Source of the DNA: a virus
IMG/VR virus record: IMGVR_UViG_3300045742_000024
Coordinates: 1-33,107 of that record
DNA length: 33,107 bases
Reading direction: 5' to 3' (one strand)
Each line of letters starts with the position of its first letter. Position 1 is the first letter of the stretch. Shown one piece after another: positions 6,469 to 14,138 of the stretch. Under the pieces are notes generated by a model. It saw only the letters and a list, made by a program, of their open reading frames with translations. It was not told where the DNA came from and searched no databases. The position numbers and the translations under genes were made by a program.

Positions 6469-7146
6469 ATGAAGAAATCAGATTTTTATGGGAAAGTAAT
6501 TCCCTCACCAGCAGTAACCGCGTTCTTCCCAGCTCTCACGATACCAGAGACATTCAAGGGTAAAACAAGATATAAAACAGGAGGTGTCTTAGATACTTCT
6601 GACCCGAAGCACAAAGCTTTCATGAAGAAAATTAACGACTTCTTACAAGAAAAATTAGCACTATGGTTAGCTGATGATTCTGCTGAAGGGGGTTTGGCTT
6701 TCAAAGACCATTACAAAGTAGTACCAGCATTTAAAGCAATGACTGATAAAGATAAGAAGCCAGTAGCAGGAAAAGCTTTGTTTAATTGTAAGACTAAAGA
6801 TGAACCGAAACTAATTGATGCTAAAGGAAATCCAATAACAGGAGTAAGACCTACGATTAATGGTGGTTCTCCTATTAGATTAGGATTACAGCCCATGCTT
6901 TATGTGATGCCTGGAGATGACGAGATTGACCCAGATACTGGAATAGGCATAAAAACTAGAAAAGTAGGAGTCACACTTTATATACAAGTGGTCAAGATTC
7001 TTAGTTTAGCTTCTTATGGAGACTCTGAAGTAGACTTCGGAGATGAAGATGAAGGAGATTATGAGTACGATGAATCTCAAATGTCAGAAGATGAATCTGA
7101 AGTTCCTTTCGATGCTTCTAGTAAATCTGAAGAAGAAGATTTCTGA
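6469..7146 (+). CDS. Single-stranded DNA-binding protein, T7 gp2.5-like
   Basis: 225 aa against 232 for T7 gp2.5. It coats single-stranded DNA at the fork and coordinates polymerase and primase-helicase. The central region has an OB-fold-like pattern; the last 45 residues are strongly acidic and end in EEEDF. A C-terminal phenylalanine after an acidic tail is the hallmark of gp2.5, needed for contact with the polymerase and helicase. Position between RNA polymerase and nuclease matches T7 gene 2.5. A weak AAGGA ribosome-binding site lies about 12 bases before the ATG. The upstream frame of the next gene may overlap its stop codon. Confidence 0.9.
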   Translation: MKKSDFYGKVIPSPAVTAFFPALTIPETFKGKTRYKTGGVLDTSDPKHKAFMKKINDFLQEKLALWLADDSAEGGLAFKDHYKVVPAFKAMTDKDKKPVAGKALFNCKTKDEPKLIDAKGNPITGVRPTINGGSPIRLGLQPMLYVMPGDDEIDPDTGIGIKTRKVGVTLYIQVVKILSLASYGDSEVDFGDEDEGDYEYDESQMSEDESEVPFDASSKSEEEDF

Positions 7147-7217
7147 TTACTGAGCTTCAGAAACTCATTGAGATTCTCTCAGGAGCGGAGTTACTAGGAG
7201 TAGTTCCGTTTCCTGAG

Positions 7218-7568
7218 GTGTCCCCTGTCCCAGCTTCTAGACCTAGAGTTACTAGGTGGGGAGTTTATTATGGAAAGAAATATACTACATGGAAGAAATT
7301 CATGGAAGAGAATTTACCGAGAGGGATACTTGATGCAGAGCAAGATCTATTAGTAGTAGTAACACACATAATACAGAAGCCTAGAACCTCTAAATTATCA
7401 ATCCCTAATGGTGATATAGATAATTATGATAAGGCAGCTCTGGATGCTGTTACACACGCTAAAGGATACTGGAAAGACGACAGACAAATAGAGATTTTAT
7501 TAGGATGGAAGAGATTCGCAGAATCTGATGAAATCCCGAGAACAATATTGGAGATTTACTCTCCGTAA
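7218..7568 (+). CDS. RusA-like Holliday junction resolvase
   Basis: 116 aa from the GTG at 7218. The family signature is clear: PVPASRPRVTRWG at the N-terminus, then the acidic metal-binding region GDIDNYDKAALDAV with conserved Asp residues, then WKDDRQIEIL. RusA-type enzymes cut four-way DNA junctions; here it would debranch replicating DNA before packaging, the job T7 gives to endonuclease I (gp3), which is absent. The start is uncertain: no ribosome-binding site is well placed for GTG 7218, while the frame is open back to 7131 and encodes GVVPFPEV, which fits the expected first strand. A CTG at 7143 overlapping the SSB stop (CTGA) is one possibility. Confidence 0.85.
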   Translation: MSPVPASRPRVTRWGVYYGKKYTTWKKFMEENLPRGILDAEQDLLVVVTHIIQKPRTSKLSIPNGDIDNYDKAALDAVTHAKGYWKDDRQIEILLGWKRFAESDEIPRTILEIYSP

Positions 7569-7583
7569 CAACAAACAAACTTA

Positions 7584-7599
7584 CGTAGTATCAACTACG
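7584..7599 (+). repeat. Short hairpin between resolvase and 107-aa gene
   Basis: CGTAGT (7584-7589) pairs with ACTACG (7594-7599) around the loop ATCA. It is not followed by a T-run and lies 20 bases before the start of the next gene, whose AGGAG is outside the stem. It may be an RNA processing or mRNA-stability hairpin; chance is also possible at this size. Confidence 0.35.
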
Positions 7600-7618
7600 A
7601 ATTCAACAGGAGAATAAC

Positions 7619-7942
7619 ATGTCAGACTTAGATAAATTATTTGCAGAATTTATGAATGATGTACCTAACCAAGGCTCACAAAAAGGTATCTACTCATTAG
7701 AAGATTACTCTGGAGAATACCCAGTAACAATGAGATGGGTTTATTTTGATAATCAGCTTACTGCGAAATTCAGTGACGAAAACACAGGAATATGCACAGT
7801 GGTAGGAGACTCTGGTTTTGAAATAGGAGAATCAGTCGACCAAGGCATTAACTTCGGAAAAGAGGACGAAGGTCAGTGGGGTCTTTGGGTTTCTCTAGCA
7901 GACTTTGAAGATTACACAGGAAAAGACCCCAGAGAACCGTAA
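7619..7942 (+). CDS. Hypothetical acidic protein, 107 aa
   Basis: Not recognised. A good ACAGGAG ribosome-binding site precedes the ATG. The protein is strongly acidic, with aromatic residues in a strand-rich middle (YPVTMRWVYFDNQ) and a C-terminal WGLWVSLADFEDY segment. It has no cysteine cluster, membrane segment or nucleotide-binding motif. It lies between the resolvase and amidase genes, where T7-like phages carry variable small genes. A DNA-mimic or inhibitory role would fit the charge but is not shown. Confidence 0.75.
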   Translation: MSDLDKLFAEFMNDVPNQGSQKGIYSLEDYSGEYPVTMRWVYFDNQLTAKFSDENTGICTVVGDSGFEIGESVDQGINFGKEDEGQWGLWVSLADFEDYTGKDPREP

Positions 7943-7994
7943 GAATCTCTAAACTTACAAGGAATGTATTATCAAATATAAAAAAATAAAATCA

Positions 7995-8414
7995 ATGGAC
8001 TACATTGTAGTTCATTGCTCTGCAACGAAACCTTCCCAGAACATTGGTAGATACGAAATTGACAGATGGCATAGACAAAATGGTTGGTTAGAAATTGGCT
8101 ATCATTATGTAATTAGAAGAGATGGAACGCTAGAAACTGGTAGAGAACTTTATTCTATCGGAAGTCATGCTAAAGGATTCAATGATGTCTCTGTAGGTAT
8201 CTGCTTAGTTGGAGGAATCTCTGAAACTGGAGAATCTGAAGACAACTTCACTCAAGAACAACTTAATACTCTAGAAGACTTAATTGTCACTATAGCTCAT
8301 ACGGTATCCACAGAAACCCCAGAAATCTTAGGTCATAGAGACTTACCTGGGGTTTCTAAAGATTGTCCTTGTTTTGACGTACGGAGCTGGTGGGATTCCC
8401 TGCCAATAGTTTAA
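7995..8414 (+). CDS. N-acetylmuramoyl-L-alanine amidase, T7 lysozyme (gp3.5)-like
   Basis: 139 aa against 151 in T7. It cuts the amide bond between muramic acid and the peptide stem of peptidoglycan; in T7 the same protein also binds and inhibits the phage RNA polymerase. It begins with YIVVHCSATKPSQNIG, nearly the T7 sequence. Zinc ligands are His7, His114 and Cys124; Tyr36 and Lys122 match the T7 catalytic Tyr46 and Lys128. SHAKGFND and GICLVGG are also conserved. The T7 N-terminal tail involved in polymerase inhibition is about ten residues shorter here, so regulation may differ. The ribosome-binding site is weak, suggesting low expression. It has no signal peptide, so release needs the holin. 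Confidence 0.93.
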   Translation: MDYIVVHCSATKPSQNIGRYEIDRWHRQNGWLEIGYHYVIRRDGTLETGRELYSIGSHAKGFNDVSVGICLVGGISETGESEDNFTQEQLNTLEDLIVTIAHTVSTETPEILGHRDLPGVSKDCPCFDVRSWWDSLPIV

Positions 8415-8435
8415 CCTTAATAAACAGGAGAACAA

Positions 8436-8705
8436 ATGATGCAAGTGTATGCAAACTCACCTTATTCTAATTTAACACCTCAACTCAAGACACTCTTAGA
8501 CCACTTCCATATCAAGGGTACTATCACAAATTCTCAAGCAAATGATGTACACAAGATACGCTCAGTGGCTAAAAGAATCTCTGAGTTACGTGAATTAGGT
8601 TACAGAATAAATAAGACATTTCATAAGGATGTCACAGGACAGAGATATATGAAGTATCACTATGATGGCTGGGAGAATCCAGCGTTAACTGAGGGAGTCA
8701 ATTGA
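8436..8705 (+). CDS. Winged-helix/HTH protein, HTH_39-like
   Basis: 89 aa. Residues about 15-75 have the pattern of the small phage winged-helix family: a helix (LKTLLDHFHIKG), the segment ITNSQANDVHKIRSVAKRIS, the recognition-helix-like ELRELGYRI, then a two-strand wing ending in YMKYHY. Proteins of this kind bind DNA and are presumed regulators, but targets are unknown. An ACAGGAG ribosome-binding site precedes ATGATG; either ATG may be used. The stop overlaps the next gene (ATTGATGA). It is the only clear DNA-binding regulator in the window apart from polymerase and integrase. Confidence 0.7.
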   Translation: MMQVYANSPYSNLTPQLKTLLDHFHIKGTITNSQANDVHKIRSVAKRISELRELGYRINKTFHKDVTGQRYMKYHYDGWENPALTEGVN

Positions 8706-8890
8706 TGATAATAGAAAGAACTGTCAATTTAGATAGAGGTTGTATCTCAACAGTAACAACTAAGAATTCTCAAGTAGCTTCCTTAATTACATCAAATGTA
8801 AACTTCACGTTATCTAGAGAAGAAGTCTTAGAACTTATACAGACATTACAGTACTTAACAGAGGACATGAGAGATGCAACAAAACTATGA
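8702..8890 (+). CDS. Small hypothetical protein, 62 aa
   Basis: Not recognised. The start overlaps the stop of the winged-helix gene, indicating coupling. The protein has a strand-rich N-terminal half and a helix at the C-terminus (SREEVLELIQTLQYLTEDM). It has no cysteine motif or membrane segment. It overlaps the next small ORF by 17 bases. Confidence 0.6.
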   Translation: MMIIERTVNLDRGCISTVTTKNSQVASLITSNVNFTLSREEVLELIQTLQYLTEDMRDATKL

Positions 8891-9044
8891 AGTTAAACTA
8901 AAGACTTCTATGAGAGAAGCCTTTGAAGCAGTGACTAAGTTTTCTAATACTACAATAACTAAGTTAGTTCTTAAAGGTCTCCAGACAAACAATGGAGTAA
9001 TCTTTAGGAAGAGAATGTGGTCAATTTCTAAAAGTGGGAGATAG
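8874..9044 (+). CDS. Small basic hypothetical protein, 56 aa
   Basis: A short frame starting at ATG 8874 (GAGAG nearby) and ending at TAG 9042-9044. The product is basic, with a C-terminal FRKRMWSISKSGR. It fills the gap between the 62-aa gene and the primase-helicase, overlapping both, which fits the tightly packed layout here. A minus-strand frame of 71 aa covers the same bases but runs against every other gene, so the plus frame is preferred. Function unknown. Confidence 0.5.
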   Translation: MQQNYEVKLKTSMREAFEAVTKFSNTTITKLVLKGLQTNNGVIFRKRMWSISKSGR

Positions 9045-10632
9045 TTCTGTAATAGGGTTTTCTTCATGTGAATCTTGTGGTTCGTCTGATGCAAATGCAA
9101 TGTATTCAGACGGTCACTCTTATTGTTTCTCTTGTGGAAAACCTACTAAAGCTAATAACGGAGAACTAGTAGTGATTGAAAAGAAATCTAAAGATTTAAT
9201 TGATACCACACCAATTACTAAAAGCACTAGAGGAATTACTCCAGATACTTTTAAATTCTGGAAGTATCATGAAGGTGAATTTTCAGGACAAAGAGTTCAT
9301 GTAGCTAATCACTATAGAAAAAACAAACTAGTTGGTCAGAAAATTCGCATGAGAGGTAAAGACTTTAGAGTACTAGGGAATCTAGAACCTCTTTACGGAA
9401 TGTGGTTATGGCCGAAAGGTTCAGCTAAAAAAATAGTGATTACTGAAGGTGAATTAGATGCTCTATCAGTATCTCAAGTTCAAGCGAATAAATGGCCTGT
9501 AGTAAGTGTACCAAATGGTGCTTCAGGTGCTTCTAGGTCTATTAAAGATGCTTTAGATTATCTTGAGTCATTCTCAGAGATTGTCTTATTATTTGATAAT
9601 GACACTCCAGGTATTAAAGCAGCAGAAGAATGTGCAAAACTATTCTCTCCTGGAAAATGCAAGATTGCTAGACTCCCTGAGAAAGATGCTAATGATATGT
9701 TGGTATCAGGAAAAGCAGCAGAACTCACAAGAGCAATCTGGAACGCTGAAGCTTATAAACCACATGGAATAGTCACATTAGCAGATGTCTATGATGATGT
9801 ACTGATTCCTGTAGAAATGGGATACTCTTATCCTTGGCAAGGTTTAACAGATTTAACTTTTGGTAGACGTCTTAATGAATCGTTGTTTATCGGGGCTGGT
9901 ACTGGAGTAGGTAAGACTACTTTTGTGTTAGAAATGCTAAACCACGATGCACATAACTTAAAACTCAAGACAGGAATAATTCCACTTGAGCAGACACCAA
10001 AGAAATTCTTTCAAAGACTTGCAGGAACTCTAGGTAACAAGAAATTCCATAAGCCTTCCGATGGTTCTTGGGATGCAGACACTTTAAGAGATACTTTAGC
10101 ACTTATGAATTCTGATAACATTTTTGTTTATGATTCTAAAGGTAGTAGGGATTGGGATGACATAAAAGTAATGATTAGATACTTAGCTCTAGGAGCTGGA
10201 TGTACTAGTATTTACTTAGATAACATCACAGGATTAAGAGGAGCTTCTGGGGAAAAGAATCAAGATTTTATTGATAGAGTTTCCTCTGATATAGCTTCTT
10301 TAGTTATCGAACTCCCTATCATGTTAACAGTAGTATCCCATTTAGCTACTCCTGAATCTGGTTCTCATGAAGAAGGGGCTAGAGTGAAACTTAGGGAATT
10401 TAAAGGTTCTAGGACTCTAGCTGCTGAAGCTCATAATGCTTTAGGTCTTGAGCGTAATCAACAAGACGAAACAAAGAAGAATGTAACAACAGTAAGAGTA
10501 CTTAAAGATAGAGAGATGGGTGAAGCTACAGGTCAAACTATCTTACTTAAGTATGACCATGAAATAGGTCGAATGATAGAAATAGAAGATATTAAAGAAG
10601 ATATTTTCGATTCTGAAGTAGATGAATTTTAA
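9034..10632 (+). CDS. Primase-helicase, T7 gp4-like
   Basis: 532 aa against 566 in T7 gp4A. It makes RNA primers and unwinds DNA as a hexamer. From the N-terminus: a zinc-binding domain, CESCGSSDANAMYSDGHSYC followed by FSC; a TOPRIM primase domain with ITEGELDALSV (Glu138) and VLLFDND; and a RecA-like helicase with Walker A GAGTGVGKTT (Lys294), IYLDNITGL as Walker B region and VVSHLATPE. The C-terminus is acidic and ends in aspartate, glutamate and phenylalanine, like the T7 tail that docks polymerase. The start is GTG: stops close the frame upstream and the next in-frame ATG would destroy the zinc domain. Only the full-length form is predicted; I see no gp4B-type internal start with a strong binding site. 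Confidence 0.96.
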   Translation: MGDSSVIGFSSCESCGSSDANAMYSDGHSYCFSCGKPTKANNGELVVIEKKSKDLIDTTPITKSTRGITPDTFKFWKYHEGEFSGQRVHVANHYRKNKLVGQKIRMRGKDFRVLGNLEPLYGMWLWPKGSAKKIVITEGELDALSVSQVQANKWPVVSVPNGASGASRSIKDALDYLESFSEIVLLFDNDTPGIKAAEECAKLFSPGKCKIARLPEKDANDMLVSGKAAELTRAIWNAEAYKPHGIVTLADVYDDVLIPVEMGYSYPWQGLTDLTFGRRLNESLFIGAGTGVGKTTFVLEMLNHDAHNLKLKTGIIPLEQTPKKFFQRLAGTLGNKKFHKPSDGSWDADTLRDTLALMNSDNIFVYDSKGSRDWDDIKVMIRYLALGAGCTSIYLDNITGLRGASGEKNQDFIDRVSSDIASLVIELPIMLTVVSHLATPESGSHEEGARVKLREFKGSRTLAAEAHNALGLERNQQDETKKNVTTVRVLKDREMGEATGQTILLKYDHEIGRMIEIEDIKEDIFDSEVDEF

Positions 10633-10648
10633 TTAATAGGAGAAAAAT

Positions 10649-10903
10649 ATGTCAGTAATAGTGAATGACTTAAACAGTGTAACAATAACAGATGAAGATT
10701 TGAGATTAATTTTCTCAGTGATTCTAAACATGAGACCTAGTGATGTGAAAGAGATGGGGTTAAAACCTGAAGTTTATTATGAGATTGCTAGAAGATTTTT
10801 TATTATCGCTGATACTAACCATGAAACTATGAAATGGGATGAACCATACCTTAGATTCGAAGGAATCAATGAAGTAGTACCTGAAGGAGTTACAGTTAAT
10901 TGA
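10649..10903 (+). CDS. Hypothetical protein, 84 aa
   Basis: Not recognised. TAGGAGAAAAAT precedes the ATG, a strong ribosome-binding site. The protein is acidic and mostly helical, with a long segment DEDLRLIFSVILNMRPSDVK and then YYEIARRFFI. It lies between primase-helicase and DNA polymerase, where T7 has genes 4.3, 4.5 and 4.7. It ends overlapping the next gene. Confidence 0.75.
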   Translation: MSVIVNDLNSVTITDEDLRLIFSVILNMRPSDVKEMGLKPEVYYEIARRFFIIADTNHETMKWDEPYLRFEGINEVVPEGVTVN

Positions 10904-11112
10904 GTAAAATAGTTAAAGTTAAACATCTAAATAGAGACTCTGTATCCCTAAGAATGCCTAAGAAATACGCAATATCTCTAAGGTACTTCTTAGGTATGAT
11001 GCGACCTAAGCATTTAGATGACTTATGTAAGGACGATGAAATGAAAAAAGATATGGAGAGCCTCTTCGTAGACTTAGCAAACTCAGAGATAGATATTCGT
11101 GACTCACTTTGA
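10900..11112 (+). CDS. Small basic hypothetical protein, 70 aa
   Basis: Not recognised. Translation appears to start at a TTG overlapping the preceding stop (TTGA), with GAAGGAG ten bases upstream; the first ATG would be about 17 codons later. The N-terminal half is basic (KIVKVKHLNRDSVSLRMPKKY), the C-terminal half acidic. No known motif is visible. It belongs to a run of three overlapping small genes before the DNA polymerase. Confidence 0.6.
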   Translation: MSKIVKVKHLNRDSVSLRMPKKYAISLRYFLGMMRPKHLDDLCKDDEMKKDMESLFVDLANSEIDIRDSL

Positions 11113-11311
11113 TTTAGTAAGTATGACTAAGGTTACTCTAGGACACCTGATTAATACATTAGGTCGAGAGCAACTCCGTGAAGACAGAATTATATCTGAT
11201 GAGCTATTGGTTAAACATGCTATTAAGTTAGCAGAAGAGACTTGTAGACAGTTAGATTTAAAGATTACTGAAGAAGAACCAGGAAAACAAAATGAGTTCA
11301 ATAATATTTGA
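11099..11311 (+). CDS. Small hypothetical protein, 70 aa (start uncertain)
   Basis: Not recognised. The frame starts at GTG 11099, overlapping the previous gene by 14 bases; an ATG at 11123 is an alternative, and neither has a strong ribosome-binding site. The protein is helical, with KVTLGHLINTLGREQLREDRI in the middle and a glutamate-rich end. It overlaps the start of DNA polymerase by 20 bases, so it may couple translation into that gene. Confidence 0.55.
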   Translation: MTHFDLVSMTKVTLGHLINTLGREQLREDRIISDELLVKHAIKLAEETCRQLDLKITEEEPGKQNEFNNI

Positions 11312-13115
11312 CTTAGAAACAAATGGACTCTTAGATTCACTTAACAAAATCCATTGTGCTTCTTTAATAGACTTAGAAACTGAAGAACTCTCAAGTTACA
11401 ACACAGATTTAAGAAATATTAAAGAAGCTATAGATACCCTATCAAATGCTGATGTTCTAATAGGACATAACATAATGGGATTTGATGTTAAAACCATAGA
11501 AAAGCTTTATCCAGACTTCAAGTTCAAAGGAAAACTAGTAGATACTTTAGTAATCTCTAGATTAATCTATACTAATCTCAAAGCATTAGACTTAGCTTCA
11601 ATTAAGAAAAGAATTAAACTTAAGAAACCACATTTACCTAAGAATCTAATTGGTTCTCATAGTTTAGAAGCTTGGGGGCATAGATTAAATCTACATAAAG
11701 GAGACTACAAATTAGAGTGTGAGCAAAAAGGTATAGACCCTTGGGAATCTTATAATGATTCTATGGGTTCATATTGTGACCAGGATGCTAGAGTAACTCT
11801 ATTATTATACAAGAAGTTACTATCTAAGAATTACAGTCAACAAGCGATTGATATAGAACATTACGTTCATTCTGTATGTCTTCAACAAACTGATAGAGGA
11901 GTTTATTTAGATAAACACGCAGCTGTTGAGCTGTACTCTAATCTATGCCAGATACGCGAGAAAACCTCTAGAGACTTAATTGAAATCTTTGGTTCTTGGA
12001 TTGCTCCTGTTAAAGAGTTTACTCCAAAACGGGATAATCAAACGCTAGGATATAAAGAAGGTTGTACTTTAACTAAAGTAAAAGTAGTTGAGTTCAATCC
12101 AGGCTCAAGACAACAGATAGCTGATAGATTAATTAAGACAAGAGGATGGAAACCTAAAGTGTTTACAGATGGTGGAAGCCCACAAGTTAACGAAAAAGTT
12201 CTTGAAGGATTACCTTATCCAGAAGTTCCTAAGTTACTAGAGTATCTATTAGTTAACAAGAGAATATCTCAGGTTGCTGAAGCTGATGGTGCATGGTTAA
12301 AACTAGAACAAGGTAGCAGATTGCATGGTCGAGTGAATCCTATGGGTACTGTGACAGGTAGAGCAGCACACTATTCTCCTAATTTAGGTCAAGTTCCTAA
12401 AGTAGGTAAGGAGTATGGTGAAGATTGTAGAAAGTGCTTCACGGCTACTCCAGGTATGACTTTAGTTGGTGCTGATGCCTCTGGATTACAGTTAAGAAAT
12501 CTAGCACATTACATGGCTAGATATGATGGTGGTGCTTACACAAAGTTAATCTTAGAAGGTGATATTCATACAGCTAATCAATTAGCAGCTGGGTTAGATA
12601 CTAGAGACCAAGCAAAAACCTTTATATACGCTCTATTATTTGGTGGTGGTGACTACAAAATAGGAACTATTGTAGGTAAAGGTTCTGCTGCTGGTAAACA
12701 GCTAAAAGCTCAGTTCTTCCACAATCTACCAGCGTTCGCTAAATTACAACAAGCGGTCGCTGATGCTGTGAGAAAACGTGGGTGGATTCAAGGTCTTGAT
12801 GGTCGTATTGTTTACATTAGGTCTCCCCATTCTGCATTGAATTTTCTTTTGATGTCTGCGGAAGGAGCAATAATGAAACAAGCCACTAAAAATTATCATG
12901 AGATTCTAAAGAGTAAGGGGTTAATTCATGGTATTCATTATCACCAGGTTCTTTGGGTTCATGACGAATGGCAAGTTGAATGCAAAGAAGAGTATTCGGT
13001 TACTGTAGGTGAATCTATGGTTGAAGGAATTCGCATGGTTACACAACAGTTTAACTTTAGATGCCCTTTAGATGGTGAGTATAAAATTGGAAAGAATTGG
13101 GCTGAAACCCATTAA
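11292..13115 (+). CDS. Family A DNA polymerase, T7 gp5-like
   Basis: 607 aa against 704 in T7. It replicates phage DNA together with the primase-helicase. The N-terminal 3'-5' exonuclease shows FDLETNG with Asp7 and Glu9. Polymerase motif A is GADASGLQLRNLAHYMARYD (Asp395); motif B is RDQAKTFIYALLFGGGD (Arg438, Lys442, Tyr446); motif C is VHDEWQVEC (Asp558). The stretch between FGSW and EFNPGSR, where T7 carries its thioredoxin-binding insertion, is about half as long, which explains part of the shorter length. Tyr446 corresponds to T7 Tyr526 (E. coli 762). CAGGAAAAC precedes the ATG. Confidence 0.97.
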   Translation: MSSIIFDLETNGLLDSLNKIHCASLIDLETEELSSYNTDLRNIKEAIDTLSNADVLIGHNIMGFDVKTIEKLYPDFKFKGKLVDTLVISRLIYTNLKALDLASIKKRIKLKKPHLPKNLIGSHSLEAWGHRLNLHKGDYKLECEQKGIDPWESYNDSMGSYCDQDARVTLLLYKKLLSKNYSQQAIDIEHYVHSVCLQQTDRGVYLDKHAAVELYSNLCQIREKTSRDLIEIFGSWIAPVKEFTPKRDNQTLGYKEGCTLTKVKVVEFNPGSRQQIADRLIKTRGWKPKVFTDGGSPQVNEKVLEGLPYPEVPKLLEYLLVNKRISQVAEADGAWLKLEQGSRLHGRVNPMGTVTGRAAHYSPNLGQVPKVGKEYGEDCRKCFTATPGMTLVGADASGLQLRNLAHYMARYDGGAYTKLILEGDIHTANQLAAGLDTRDQAKTFIYALLFGGGDYKIGTIVGKGSAAGKQLKAQFFHNLPAFAKLQQAVADAVRKRGWIQGLDGRIVYIRSPHSALNFLLMSAEGAIMKQATKNYHEILKSKGLIHGIHYHQVLWVHDEWQVECKEEYSVTVGESMVEGIRMVTQQFNFRCPLDGEYKIGKNWAETH

Positions 13116-13139
13116 CAACGTAGTAAGGAGAGTATCCTC

Positions 13140-13316
13140 ATGGACATAATTCTAACATTATTCCTATCAGTTCTTTGGAACATTCACATCAATAATAACA
13201 TATATCAATTTGAGGTTTTAGAGCCTATTGATATAAATTTAAGCAACAAAACAATAAAGATTACTATAGACGAAATCTACAGTGATTCTTTTGAACCTCA
13301 TTACAGGAGAAATTAA
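13140..13316 (+). CDS. Small hypothetical protein with hydrophobic N-terminus, 58 aa
   Basis: A short frame with AAGGAG 9 bases before the ATG, ending exactly where the next gene starts (TAA then ATG). The first 16 residues (DIILTLFLSVLWNI) are hydrophobic and could be a signal anchor, followed by a polar, isoleucine-rich domain that may be strand-rich. It could be a small membrane-anchored protein near the holin genes. Function unknown. Confidence 0.6.
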   Translation: MDIILTLFLSVLWNIHINNNIYQFEVLEPIDINLSNKTIKITIDEIYSDSFEPHYRRN

Positions 13317-13571
13317 ATGAAAATTTTAAAACAAATTTATTTACAGTTTGAAGATAAAGAAACAGCAACAAAGGCAGCAGAGAAAGCTGAGAGTCTTGGG
13401 TATAAACATTGGGGACGAACCTTAGAGCGTATGCCTAGTTTAGGAGGTATGAATTTGTATGGTGATGGAGATTATCAATTGTTATTTAGTAACCACGTAG
13501 CAATTACAGACCTTAGCTCACTAGAAGAATTCTTCAGTTTAACTAAAGAAGACGTTATAGTTCAGGAGTAA
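13317..13571 (+). CDS. Hypothetical protein, distant third member of the small paralogue family, 84 aa
   Basis: Function unknown. It shares with the pair at 5686 and 6132 a helix followed by LGYKHW (LGLKEW in the others) and a C-terminal SLEEFFSLTKE (TLEEFFSLKPE in the others); 17 bases around that segment are identical, including the palindrome GAAGAATTCTTC. It lacks the TITLELTEEQ tail. ACAGGAG precedes the ATG, which directly abuts the previous stop. The match is short, so shared ancestry is likely but not certain. Confidence 0.75.
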   Translation: MKILKQIYLQFEDKETATKAAEKAESLGYKHWGRTLERMPSLGGMNLYGDGDYQLLFSNHVAITDLSSLEEFFSLTKEDVIVQE

Positions 13572-13575
13572 TTTT

Positions 13576-13653
13576 ATGACACCATTAATATTTGTAGCAG
13601 GGTTCGCATTAGGTGTTCTTATTGCTACTATCATAGATGACTACCCTTTCTAA
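13576..13653 (+). CDS. Tiny single-pass membrane protein, 25 aa
   Basis: A 25-codon frame with CAGGAG 8 bases upstream. Nearly the whole peptide is one hydrophobic segment (PLIFVAGFALGVLIATII) ending DDYPF, with glycine spacing. Its stop overlaps the start of the holin-like gene (TAATG). A tiny membrane peptide coupled to a holin could be an antiholin or accessory lysis factor; this is inferred from position and hydrophobicity only. Confidence 0.55.
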   Translation: MTPLIFVAGFALGVLIATIIDDYPF

Positions 13654-14138
13654 TGGCTTTTAGTTGGTCATCCATACTCCCTGGAATCCTAGGGGGAATC
13701 AAAGATTATTTCTCAAGAAAACATGAGCTAAAAATGAAAACTTTGGATGTAAAGTTCAAGTTAACAGAAGCTAAAGTTAATGCAGAAATAAGATTACAAG
13801 AAAGAAGACAAGATGCAGACATTGATTGGGAGAAAATCTCAATTCAAAACTCAGGATGGAAAGATGAATACTTCACAATATTCTTATCTGCAATCATGTG
13901 TCTAGTCTTTATACCAAATACACAACCAGTAATGATAGAAGGGTTTCAAGCTTTAGAACTGTATACTCCCTGGTGGTTATCTACAGCGTTCTTAGGAGCT
14001 GTGGGTTCTGCTTTTGGAATTAGAGTTTGGACTAGCTTCTCTAATTTAGCTGGTAGTTCTGGAAGTAAAGCTCTTAAAGAGTCAAAAGAAATGAATCAAA
14101 AGTTACTTAATATAATCGAAGGTAAGGAGAAGAAATGA
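13653..14138 (+). CDS. Holin-like protein, GTA_holin_3TM type
   Basis: 161 aa. An N-terminal part (FSWSSILPGILGGIKDYF) is amphipathic, then a long charged helix (about residues 25-60, likely coiled coil), then SGWKDEYFTIFLSAIMCLVF and a second hydrophobic stretch (WWLSTAFLGAVGSAFGIRVW). The order coiled coil, SGWKDE and paired membrane helices matches the holin family first described for gene transfer agent release. A holin makes the membrane lesion that lets the amidase reach peptidoglycan. The gene overlaps tiny membrane ORFs at both ends, so this looks like a compact lysis cluster, separate from the amidase gene. Confidence 0.75.
   Translation: MAFSWSSILPGILGGIKDYFSRKHELKMKTLDVKFKLTEAKVNAEIRLQERRQDADIDWEKISIQNSGWKDEYFTIFLSAIMCLVFIPNTQPVMIEGFQALELYTPWWLSTAFLGAVGSAFGIRVWTSFSNLAGSSGSKALKESKEMNQKLLNIIEGKEKK

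Noticed and set aside
7128-7150. Classical -1 frameshift fusing SSB to the resolvase
   Set aside because: There is no X-XXY-YYZ slippery heptamer in the SSB reading frame near the stop; GAAGATTTCTGA does not fit. An alternative start is more likely, though not proven.
9563-9772. 69-aa plus-strand ORF inside the primase-helicase
   Set aside because: Out-of-frame shadow of a well-supported gene, without a ribosome-binding site.
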